From Rhodospirillales bacterium (GTDB lineage Bacteria > Pseudomonadota > Alphaproteobacteria > Geminicoccales > Geminicoccaceae), in contig SLRI01000117.1 in assembly GCA_007131045.1 (NCBI GenBank), forward strand, positions 1 through 12,898: a DNA stretch of 12,898 nucleotides, written 5' to 3'. The notes beneath the pieces are model-generated. The model was not told the DNA's origin and ran no database searches. It saw only the letters and a program-made list of their open reading frames with translations. Both the position numbers and the translations under genes were made by a program. This document shows, one piece after another, positions 6,928 to 12,898 of the stretch. The first letter of the stretch is position 1. The number at the start of each line of letters is the position of its first letter.

Positions 6928-7857
6928 TCAGCCGGCGGTCGGCCCGCCCAGTTGGGCCGCGAGGTCGGTCTGCCAGAACGCCGGGCGGGGATGGACGGTG
7001 CCGCCGCCGGCAGCCAGCGGCTCGGCCAGCCGGTCGAGCCTGAGCAGGGCGAGCGCCAGCGGCGGTGCGACGCTGCGGATCTCGCCCGCCTCGCGCTCGC
7101 CGGCCATGATCGCGAAGCCCGGCTCGACCACCGCATCCTCCAGGAGCACCGGGACCAGCCGGCGCTTGACCAGGCCGCGATAATGGGTCCGTGCCGTCAA
7201 CTCCTGGCCGACGAAACAGCCCTTGTCGAAGGCCACGGCATTCAACTGGTCCAGCCCCGCCTCCAGCATGATGCTCTTGTCGACCAGAAGATCGGTGCCG
7301 CCCTCGGGCACGGCGAGGGTTATCCGGTGCCGAACGAACACTTCGGGCTCGACCGTCTCGATACCGTCGGCAGCCAGCCACGCCGCGATCGCCGCGGCTT
7401 CACCGTAGACGCGCACGCCCAGCGCCGCCAGCCGCGGATCGACCATGACGTCGAGACCGGCCGCCGATCGCATCGCCCCGGGCGTCGCCGGCAGGCCGCA
7501 CGCCGCCGGCGCGTCGTCGCCGAACACCATGGCGACCGTCGGTGGCGGGCGTACCGGCTCGATGTCCAGGGCGGCGCGCAACCGGTAGAGCTTCAAGCGA
7601 CGCTCGAGCTCGTCCAGGCGGCCACCGTCGACCTCCAGCAGCAGCGCGGGTTCGACGTCGTCGTCCGCGGCCGGCTCGAGGCTGACGTGGAAATCGAAGA
7701 GGTACTTGCCCTGCGGGGTCAAAAGTGCCGTGTAGACCGCGCGGTCGGCAGCGAGCCCGGCAAGATCGGCGGTGACCAGACCCTGCAGCAGGCCGAATGC
7801 GTCGGGGCCGGAAAGCCGCAGCAGGCCACGATCCGGAAAAAGCACCGCCTCGGCCAT
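6928..7857 (-). CDS. ygfZ: YgfZ/GcvT-family folate-binding protein (iron-sulfur and tRNA modification)
   Basis: YgfZ proteins bind tetrahydrofolate and support iron-sulfur enzymes such as the tRNA methylthiotransferase MiaB. They resemble the aminomethyltransferase GcvT but do not act in glycine cleavage. The family signature K-G-C-[FIV]-x-G-Q-E is present as DKGCFVGQELTARTHYRG (211-228), with the conserved Cys at 214. The N-terminal half has the typical LSGPDAFGLLQGLVTADL and LLTPQGKYLFDFHV blocks (residues 15-59). Length (309 aa) is normal. I start at the ATG at 7857, preceded by GAGGAATAAAGAG, rather than at the TTG seven codons upstream. The gene is divergent from the GH15 gene and convergent with the HAD fusion, and is probably a single-gene unit with its own terminator. 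Confidence 0.93.
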   Translation of the reverse strand: MAEAVLFPDRGLLRLSGPDAFGLLQGLVTADLAGLAADRAVYTALLTPQGKYLFDFHVSLEPAADDDVEPALLLEVDGGRLDELERRLKLYRLRAALDIEPVRPPPTVAMVFGDDAPAACGLPATPGAMRSAAGLDVMVDPRLAALGVRVYGEAAAIAAWLAADGIETVEPEVFVRHRITLAVPEGGTDLLVDKSIMLEAGLDQLNAVAFDKGCFVGQELTARTHYRGLVKRRLVPVLLEDAVVEPGFAIMAGEREAGEIRSVAPPLALALLRLDRLAEPLAAGGGTVHPRPAFWQTDLAAQLGGPTAG

Positions 7858-7877
7858 CGATTTCTCTTTATTCCTCA

Positions 7878-7916
7878 ACCATCATCTCCCCGGGCCGTTC
7901 CGGCTGAGATGGTGGT
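7878..7916. promoter_or_regulatory. Inverted repeat in the ygfZ/GH15 divergent spacer
   Basis: ACCATCATCTC (7878-7888) and GAGATGGTGGT (7906-7916) are inverted repeats matching at 10 of 11 positions, with a 17-base GC-rich centre. They lie just upstream of the ygfZ ribosome binding site and about 100 bases before the GH15 start. The repeat could be a regulator site serving both genes, or a hairpin in the ygfZ leader. No clear promoter boxes were found in this 157-base spacer. Confidence 0.4.
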
Positions 7917-8014
7917 GCGGTGCGCCCTCGTAAAGAGATCGGGACGGCATATGACTTCGCCACTGCCGGGCGACGGTGGTCGACGACGATGATCGAGAAG
8001 AAGGAACGACGCCC

Positions 8015-9787
8015 ATGATGAACTTCGGGTTGATCGGCAATTGCGCGATCAGTGCGCTCGTCGACGACGAGGCGCGGATCGTCTGGAGCTGCTTTCCCCG
8101 CTTCGACGGTGATCCGGTCTTCTGCCGATTGCTCGATGACGACAGCGAACGGGGCTTCTTCGGCATCGAGCTCGAGGACCGGGTCAGCATCGAGCAGGCC
8201 TATGTCGAGAACACCGCACTGCTCGAGACGATCATGCGCGACGCCGAGGGGCGTGGCATCAAGATCACCGATTTCGCGCCCCGCTTCGAGCTCTACGGCC
8301 GAATGTTCCACCCGACCACGCTGATCCGCCTGATCGAGCCCCTGGGCGAGGCGCCACGGATCCGCATCCGCTGCCGCCCGCTCTACAATTGGGGCGCGCA
8401 GTTGCCGGTCATTACCCGCGGCAGCAACCACATCCGCTATGTCGACGACGTGGTGGCGCTCCGGCTGACCACCAACGCACCGTTGACCTACGTTCTCGAC
8501 GAGACCCGCTTTCAGCTCGACGAGCCGGTGATCCTCCATCTCGGCGCCGACGAGAGCCTCAAAAGCGGCCTGGTCGAGACCGCGCGTGAGTTCCACGAGC
8601 GCACCGTCGCCTACTGGCGCAACCTCTCGGGCCGCCTGCACATCCCGTTCGAGTGGCAGGACGCGGTGATCCGCTCGGCGATCACGCTGAAGCTCTGCGC
8701 CTTCGAGGAGACCGGGGCCATCATCGCCTCGCCGACCACCTCGCTGCCGGAGACCGAAGGGGAGGGGCGCAACTGGGACTACCGCTTCTGCTGGCTTCGC
8801 GACGCTTTTTTCGTCGTCCGGGCGCTCAATCGGCTGGGCTATGTCGAGACCATGGAGAGCCATCTGCGCTACCTCTCGGATCTGGTGGCCGAGAGCGACG
8901 ACGGCTATCTGCAGCCGGTCTACGGCATCGGCCTCGAGAAGCGGCTGACCGAGCGGAGCGTCGACAGCCTCGCCGGCTTTATGGGCAACCAGCCGGTCCG
9001 AGACGGCAACCAGGCCTTCGAGCACGACCAGCACGACGGCTACGGCAGCGTCATCCTCGCCGCGACGCAGGCGTTCTTCGACCGCAGGCTGAAGCGGCCC
9101 GCCGGCCGCGCCACCTTCGAGCGGCTCGAGGTGCTCGGCGAAAAGGCCTGGGAGTTCCACGACGCGCCCGATGCCGGGCTCTGGGAGTTTCGCACCAAGG
9201 CCCGGGTGCATACCCACTCGAGCGTGATGTGCTGGGCGGCCTGCGACCGGCTCGCCAGGATCGCCAACCGGCTGGGACTGGCCGAACGGCAGGCGCACTG
9301 GCGCGAGCGCGCCGACAAGATCCGGGCAGTGATCGAAGAGCGCGCCTGGAATGAAGAGCTCGGCAGCTATGTCGCCAGCTTCGACGGCGACGACATCGAC
9401 GCCAGCCTCTTGTTGATGCACGAGGTCGGCTACTCGCAGGCCGGCGATCCGCGCTTCATTGCGACGGTCGAGGCGGTGGAGGCGCGGCTCAAGGACGGCG
9501 CCTTCGTCTACCGCTACAAGAGTCCGGACGATTTCGGCGCCCCGGAGAACGCCTTTTTGATCTGCAGCTTCTGGTATGTCGACGCCTTGATCACCCTCGG
9601 CCGCAAGGACGAGGCACGGGCGATGTTCGAGGAGCTGTTGACCTGTCGCAACCGGCTCGGCTTGCTGTCCGAGCACATCAATCGTAGAACCGGCGCGCTT
9701 TGGGGCAACTTCCCGCAGACCTACAGCCATGTCGGCCTGATCAACTGTGCGATGCGGCTGAGCCGGCCCTGGGAGGACGTCGTCTGA
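8015..9787 (+). CDS. Glycoside hydrolase family 15 protein (glucoamylase or trehalase type)
   Basis: The 590-aa protein has the layout of bacterial GH15 enzymes. An N-terminal beta-sandwich domain (about 1-210) opens with MNFGLIGNCAISALVDD. A catalytic (alpha/alpha)6 barrel follows (about 215-585). The signature NWDYRFCWLRDA (253-264) is intact. By family comparison GLWEFR (E391) would carry the general acid and LLSEH (E553) the base. GH15 enzymes hydrolyse alpha-glucosides such as starch ends, dextran or, in actinobacteria, trehalose. There is no signal peptide, so it acts in the cytoplasm. I start at the first ATG of the pair at 8015/8018, eight bases after AAGGAA; a TTG/GTG-type start further upstream is less likely. 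otsA follows 61 bases downstream on the same strand. The pairing favours trehalose or a related glucoside as substrate, but the true substrate cannot be read from the sequence. Confidence 0.9.
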   Translation: MMNFGLIGNCAISALVDDEARIVWSCFPRFDGDPVFCRLLDDDSERGFFGIELEDRVSIEQAYVENTALLETIMRDAEGRGIKITDFAPRFELYGRMFHPTTLIRLIEPLGEAPRIRIRCRPLYNWGAQLPVITRGSNHIRYVDDVVALRLTTNAPLTYVLDETRFQLDEPVILHLGADESLKSGLVETAREFHERTVAYWRNLSGRLHIPFEWQDAVIRSAITLKLCAFEETGAIIASPTTSLPETEGEGRNWDYRFCWLRDAFFVVRALNRLGYVETMESHLRYLSDLVAESDDGYLQPVYGIGLEKRLTERSVDSLAGFMGNQPVRDGNQAFEHDQHDGYGSVILAATQAFFDRRLKRPAGRATFERLEVLGEKAWEFHDAPDAGLWEFRTKARVHTHSSVMCWAACDRLARIANRLGLAERQAHWRERADKIRAVIEERAWNEELGSYVASFDGDDIDASLLLMHEVGYSQAGDPRFIATVEAVEARLKDGAFVYRYKSPDDFGAPENAFLICSFWYVDALITLGRKDEARAMFEELLTCRNRLGLLSEHINRRTGALWGNFPQTYSHVGLINCAMRLSRPWEDVV

Positions 9788-9848
9788 AAGCCGGATAACG
9801 CGCGCCACCGGGTGCGGCCGAACGAGGGACAAGAACGGGGGAAATGCC

Positions 9849-11261
9849 GTGGGTCGGCTGGTCGTCGTTTCCAATCGGGTGACACCGATCACCGGTCGCC
9901 AGGCGGCCTCGGCCGGCGGTCTCGCCGTGGGTGTGCTCGCGGCGCTGCGCGACACCGGCGGGCTCTGGTTCGGCTGGAGCGGCGAGGTGAACGAGACGTC
10001 GCGCACCGGCGGCCGCGACGGCAACGGCCCGCCGCCACCCAGGGTCTTTCGCACCGGCAAGGTGACCTACGGACTGATCGATCTTTCCGACGCCGACTAC
10101 CAGGGCTTCTACGCCGGCTTCGCCAACCGGACGCTCTGGCCGCTGTTCCACTACCGGCTCGATCTCGCCTCCTTCGAGCACCACTGGTATGCCACCTACC
10201 GGCGGGTCAACCAGCGCTTCGCCGAGGCCCTCCGCCCGCTCTTGAAGCCCGACGACATCGTCTGGATCCACGACTACCATCTGATCCCGATGGCCGCAGA
10301 GCTGCGCCGGCTCGGCTGCGAGAACCGGATCGGCTTCTTCCTCCATATCCCGTTCCCGGCGCCCGAGATCTATGTCAGCCTGCCCTGGCACCGCCAGCTC
10401 GCGGCCGATCTCTGCGCCTACGACGTCCTCGGCTTTCAGACCGGCACCGACGTTCACCAGTTCAAGCAGTACGTCGAGCTCGAGCTCAACGGTACCGCCG
10501 ACTGGAAGGGATCGGTGAACGCCCTCGGCCGCCAGCTCCACGTCGACGCCTATCCGATCGGCATCGACGTCGACGACGTCCAGGGCATGGCGGTCTCGGC
10601 CGAGGCCAAGCGCCAGGCGGCCCGGCTGAGCGCCAGCATGGCCAACCGGCAGCTGATCATGGGCGTCGATCGGCTCGACTACACCAAGGGCATCGTCGAG
10701 CGGCTGCGCGCCTTCGAGCTCCTGCTGCAGGACTATCCCAACCTGCGCCGCCAGGTCACCTTCATGCAGATCTCCGCGCCTTCGCGCGAGCAGGTGCCGG
10801 AATACCTGGAGCTGCGCGAGCAGGTCGAGCTGCTGTCGGGCCACCTCAACGGCGTCTACAGTGAGGCCGACTGGGTGCCGCTGCGCTACATCAACCGCAG
10901 CTACACTCGCCGCTCGCTGATGGGCTTCTTCCGGATCAGCCGGCTCGGCCTGGTTACGCCGCTGCGTGACGGCATGAACCTCGTCGCCCTGGAATATGTC
11001 GCAGCCCAGGACGAGCAGGACCCCGGCGTCCTCGTGCTCTCCCGCTTCGCCGGCTGCGCCCAGCAGCTCGACGGGGCGCTGGTCGTCAACCCGTACGACG
11101 TCCACCACCTCGCCGACACCATGCATGCCGGCCTCGCCATGACCCTGGACGAGCGCCAGGATCGCTGGCGCCGGATGATGCAGGCCGTCCGCCACCACGA
11201 CATCATCGCCTGGCGCGACCGCTTCCTGGCCAGGCTCGAGAAGCTCGAGCGGGTGGCCTAG
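9849..11261 (+). CDS. otsA: Trehalose-6-phosphate synthase (GT20)
   Basis: OtsA joins glucose from UDP-glucose to glucose-6-phosphate in the cytoplasm, giving trehalose-6-phosphate for osmotic and stress protection. The 470-aa protein has all GT20 hallmarks: VVVSNRV with the conserved Arg (10), GGLAVGV (23-29), WIHDYHL (139-145), GFFLHIPFPAPE (162-173), GVDRLDYTKGI (272-282, with R275 and K280 for phosphate binding) and PLRDGMNLVALEYVAAQ (371-387, with D374 and E382). Length is typical. The start is GTG 9849, six bases after GGGGGA. An ATG at 9844 is out of frame. The gene follows GH15 in an apparent two-gene operon and ends at a strong hairpin. No otsB phosphatase gene is in the window, so dephosphorylation must come from elsewhere. 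Some GT20 enzymes use other sugar donors or acceptors, but the conserved residues favour the standard reaction. Confidence 0.96.
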   Translation: MGRLVVVSNRVTPITGRQAASAGGLAVGVLAALRDTGGLWFGWSGEVNETSRTGGRDGNGPPPPRVFRTGKVTYGLIDLSDADYQGFYAGFANRTLWPLFHYRLDLASFEHHWYATYRRVNQRFAEALRPLLKPDDIVWIHDYHLIPMAAELRRLGCENRIGFFLHIPFPAPEIYVSLPWHRQLAADLCAYDVLGFQTGTDVHQFKQYVELELNGTADWKGSVNALGRQLHVDAYPIGIDVDDVQGMAVSAEAKRQAARLSASMANRQLIMGVDRLDYTKGIVERLRAFELLLQDYPNLRRQVTFMQISAPSREQVPEYLELREQVELLSGHLNGVYSEADWVPLRYINRSYTRRSLMGFFRISRLGLVTPLRDGMNLVALEYVAAQDEQDPGVLVLSRFAGCAQQLDGALVVNPYDVHHLADTMHAGLAMTLDERQDRWRRMMQAVRHHDIIAWRDRFLARLEKLERVA

Positions 11262-11276
11262 CAGGCGGCCGGCCAT

Positions 11277-11309
11277 GGCCGATGGCGCGTCAACTGCGCG
11301 CCATCGGCC
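11277..11309. terminator. 13-bp perfect hairpin between convergent otsA and CBS-BON genes
   Basis: GGCCGATGGCGCG (11277-11289) and CGCGCCATCGGCC (11297-11309) are perfect inverted repeats with a 7-base loop. The hairpin starts 16 bases after the otsA stop. The loop and right arm hold the stop and last codons of the CBS-BON gene. There is no T-tract on either side, so it may act as a bidirectional barrier or RNA-stabilising stem rather than a classical terminator. Confidence 0.6.
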
Positions 11310-11973
11310 TTCGCCCGAGATGGTCCTCGACGGCCTTGACACCCGGCACCTGCTCGGCGAGCAGGATCAAGGCACGGCGTTCGGCATCGTTGTCGACCAT
11401 GCCCCAGAGGTGGACCACGCCGTCCTGGACGATCGGGTTGAGCAGGGTGCCGAAGCTCTGGGCGCGCAGCTCGGCGGCGAGCCGTTCGGCGATCTCGCGA
11501 TCGTCGGCCCCCACCTCGCCGGGCTTGTCTGCCGTGGCCAGCCCCTGCAACAGGTTGCTGCGGGTCACCAGGCCGACCAGCACCTCGCCGTCGACCACCG
11601 GCACCCGCTTGATCCGGTGCCTCTCCAAGAGCCGGGCGACGTCGGCCAGCCGGGCGTCCGGTGCCACCGTGATCGGGTCCCTGGTCATCACGTCGGCCGC
11701 CGTTCGGCCGTGGGTCTTGACGTACTCGGCGGCACCACGCTCGCGATCGCCGAAGAAACGCAGCCACCACGAACGCGGCCCGGTCTCGCCCACCGCACCG
11801 GCGTGGCGCATCAGGTCACCCTCGCTCACCACGCCGACCAGCCGGCCCCCCTCGTCGAGCACGGGCGCGCCGCTGATGTGCCGCTCGAACAACAGCTTGG
11901 CGATCTCCTGCACCGGCGTGTCCGGGGCGACGTGGATCACCTCGCGGGACATCACATCGGCAACGGTCAGCAT
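11290..11973 (-). CDS. CBS-pair and BON domain protein
   Basis: The 227-aa soluble protein has two CBS motifs forming a Bateman module. The first is at about 1-58 (VADVMSREVIHVAPD ... LVGVVSEGDL) and the second at about 90-147 (TAADVMTRDPITVAPD ... LVGLVTRSNLL). A C-terminal BON domain follows (about 158-220), with the typical VVHLWGMVDNDAERR and VPGVKAVEDHL. CBS pairs bind adenosyl nucleotides and sense energy state. BON domains bind phospholipid or membrane surfaces. The architecture is common in proteobacteria, but no reaction is assigned. A Trp- and Phe-rich linker (69-75, WWLRFFG) joins the CBS motifs. The start is the ATG at 11973, seven bases after GGAGG (11981-11985). A 12-codon upstream extension in frame is less likely. 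The last codons lie inside the hairpin shared with otsA. It may be transcribed divergently from the TRAP gene. Confidence 0.9.
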   Translation of the reverse strand: MLTVADVMSREVIHVAPDTPVQEIAKLLFERHISGAPVLDEGGRLVGVVSEGDLMRHAGAVGETGPRSWWLRFFGDRERGAAEYVKTHGRTAADVMTRDPITVAPDARLADVARLLERHRIKRVPVVDGEVLVGLVTRSNLLQGLATADKPGEVGADDREIAERLAAELRAQSFGTLLNPIVQDGVVHLWGMVDNDAERRALILLAEQVPGVKAVEDHLGRRPMARS

Positions 11974-12013
11974 CGATGGTCCTCCAAGAAAGATCAAAGG
12001 CCCGGACAATCAC

Positions 12014-12032
12014 CCGGCCGGCATCCGGCCGG
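12014..12032. repeat. CCGGCCGG hairpin and 11-bp tandem repeat
   Basis: CCGGCCGGCA occurs at 12014-12023 and again at 12025-12034. CCGGCCGG is self-complementary, so the two copies can also pair around a CAT loop as an 8-bp stem. A related CCGGCCGGCG lies at 12069-12078. The position is about 40 bases upstream of the CBS-BON start, on the side facing the TRAP gene. GC-rich chance repetition is quite possible. Confidence 0.35.
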
Positions 12033-12096
12033 CACCCGCCCCGAACGCGCCGATCGAAAACCGGCACCCCGGCCGGCGAATGGTCCGACCGGCAGA

Positions 12097-12160
12097 TTGA
12101 CAGGCTTCGACGATTGCTCCAAGTTTTTCATCGAGTTCGGGTAGAGGCTTCGACAAATGC
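12097..12160 (+). promoter_or_regulatory. Direct repeats and TTGACA upstream of the TRAP gene
   Basis: AGGCTTCGACGATTGC (12102-12117) and AGGCTTCGACAAATGC (12145-12160) match at 14 of 16 bases, with starts 43 bp apart, about four helical turns. A TTGACA hexamer (12097-12102) touches the first copy but has no good -10 box at the usual distance. The repeats may bind a regulator of the TRAP transporter. This is inference from position and repetition. Confidence 0.35.
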
Positions 12161-12247
12161 GTCCCAGCGAAGGGCGTCTAGGCGTATGCAGGCGGCCGGG
12201 AGGCAGGGTCTCACCCGTAAGGCAGGCTGATCCAGCAACGGCAACGC

Positions 12248-12267
12248 GCGGCCCGTTCGCGGGCCGC
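12248..12267 (+). promoter_or_regulatory. TTCG-loop hairpin just before the TRAP gene ribosome binding site
   Basis: GCGGCCCG (12248-12255), loop TTCG and CGGGCCGC (12260-12267) form a perfect 8-bp stem with a UUCG tetraloop, six bases before the GGGAGG ribosome binding site. It could stabilise the 5' end of the mRNA, mark the end of an upstream transcript, or influence translation. No T-tract follows, so it is not a classical terminator. Confidence 0.45.
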
Positions 12268-12287
12268 CTCAACGGGAGGCCGACACC

Positions 12288-12898
12288 ATGCAGAAGCTGC
12301 TCGGAGGCGCTTCGGCGCTAGCTGTGCTCGTAGTCGCCGGCGGCGTCGCGAGTGCCCAGGAATTCAACCTTACCTTCCAATCCACCTGGCCCTCGGGCGA
12401 TCCGCATCAGACGAACTTCATCCGCTGGGCCGAACAGGTCGAAAAGAACACCAATGGGCGGGTGCGAATCGAGACCCTGCCGGCCGGTGCCGTGGTCCCG
12501 GCCTTCGAGGTGCTCGACGCGGTGCACGACCAGGTGATCGACGGCACCCATTCCTGGACCGGCTACTGGGTCGGCAAGGACCGCGCGTCCGTCCTGGTCT
12601 CGTCCGGCCCGGCCGGGCCGTTCGGCATGGACAGCTTCGACTACTGGGGCTGGATCTGGATCGGCGGCGGGCTCGAGGCTGCCAACGAGTTCTTCCAGCA
12701 GGACCTCGATTCCAACGTCTTCTGGATGCCCGCCGGGAGTTCCGGCCCGCAGTCCCTGGGCTGGTTCAACGTCGACCTGCAGTCGATGGACGACATGCAG
12801 GGCCTGCGCTACCGCATCCCCGGCATCCCGGGCGAGATGTACGCCGAGATGGGCGTCTCGGTCATCACCCTGCCCGGCGGCGAGATCGTGCCGGCCGG
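12288..12898 (+). CDS. TRAP transporter substrate-binding protein (DctP family), 3' end outside the window
   Basis: This is the periplasmic receptor of a tripartite ATP-independent transporter, which delivers an organic or keto acid to the membrane subunits. The visible 203 codons begin with a signal peptide (MQKLLGGASALAVLVVAGGV, cleavage likely after ASA at 23). The mature domain follows with STWPSGDPHQTNFIRWAEQV (33-52), a DGTHSWTGYWVGKD segment (85-98), LRYRIPGIPGEMYAEMGV (173-190) with the Arg (176) that in this family contacts the substrate carboxylate, and VITLPGGEIVPA (192-203). The last blocks resemble the TakP/keto-acid branch of the family. The start ATG has GGGAGG eight bases upstream. 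The frame is open to the window edge; membrane subunit genes would be expected downstream. The family is firm and the substrate is not known. Confidence 0.9.
   Translation, partial: MQKLLGGASALAVLVVAGGVASAQEFNLTFQSTWPSGDPHQTNFIRWAEQVEKNTNGRVRIETLPAGAVVPAFEVLDAVHDQVIDGTHSWTGYWVGKDRASVLVSSGPAGPFGMDSFDYWGWIWIGGGLEAANEFFQQDLDSNVFWMPAGSSGPQSLGWFNVDLQSMDDMQGLRYRIPGIPGEMYAEMGVSVITLPGGEIVPA

Noticed and set aside
4965..7136. A 723-codon open frame on the minus strand
   Set aside because: It is antisense to the HAD fusion, enters ygfZ in another frame, and its product is Arg/Gly/Pro/Gln-rich without motifs.
6664..7992. A 442-codon plus-strand frame across ygfZ
   Set aside because: It is antisense to ygfZ with its intact KGCFVGQE signature, and no domain is visible in the plus frame.
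7868..10060. A 730-codon open frame on the minus strand across GH15 and the otsA start
   Set aside because: It lies antisense to two strongly recognised genes and has no known domain. It is the long shadow frame expected opposite GC-rich codons.
9741..11342. A 533-codon open frame on the minus strand opposite otsA
   Set aside because: It is antisense to an unambiguous GT20 gene and overlaps the CBS-BON end. It has no domain and its composition is typical of a shadow frame.

Overview
The window is GC-rich bacterial DNA with little space between genes, and it uses GTG starts as well as ATG. The gene set (a Wzc/ExoP-like tyrosine autokinase, a PAPS-type sulfotransferase, a GH15 enzyme beside OtsA, YgfZ, a CBS-BON protein and a TRAP solute receptor) fits an alphaproteobacterium, perhaps of the Rhodospirillales/Geminicoccales type. 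That placement is an inference from gene content and composition, not from a phylogenetic marker. I see no tRNA, rRNA or CRISPR array.

Left edge (1 to about 990): a decayed IS21-type element. Fragments of the IstB helper ATPase lie in the order frame 3, 2, 1, 3, so the gene is broken by at least three frameshifts. A motif resembling an IS21 terminal repeat follows at 652-669. The rest of the stretch to 988 is AT-richer and holds no convincing gene.

Minus-strand pair (989-4413): a Wzz/Wzc-type chain-length and export protein with a C-terminal BY-kinase domain, followed by a sulfotransferase. Together they suggest production and sulfation of a surface or exported polysaccharide. The rest of such a locus is not in the window. 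An AT-rich intergenic region (4414-4971) lies upstream and carries three GTTAAY boxes exactly 23 bp apart.

Plus strand 4972-6638: a 29-codon ORF overlaps, by GTGA, the GTG start of a HAD phosphatase fused to a UbiA-like membrane domain. This gene converges on ygfZ (6928-7857, minus), and the spacer between them holds a probable ygfZ terminator.

Plus strand 8015-11261: a GH15 glycosidase followed by otsA (trehalose-6-phosphate synthase), probably one operon for trehalose or glucoside metabolism. No otsB is present. The two genes diverge from ygfZ across a spacer with an 11-bp inverted repeat. otsA converges on a CBS-CBS-BON gene (11290-11973, minus), and a 13-bp perfect hairpin sits at the junction.

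Right edge: after a 314-bp divergent spacer with direct repeats and a TTCG hairpin, a TRAP (DctP-type) periplasmic receptor gene starts at 12288 and runs off the window.
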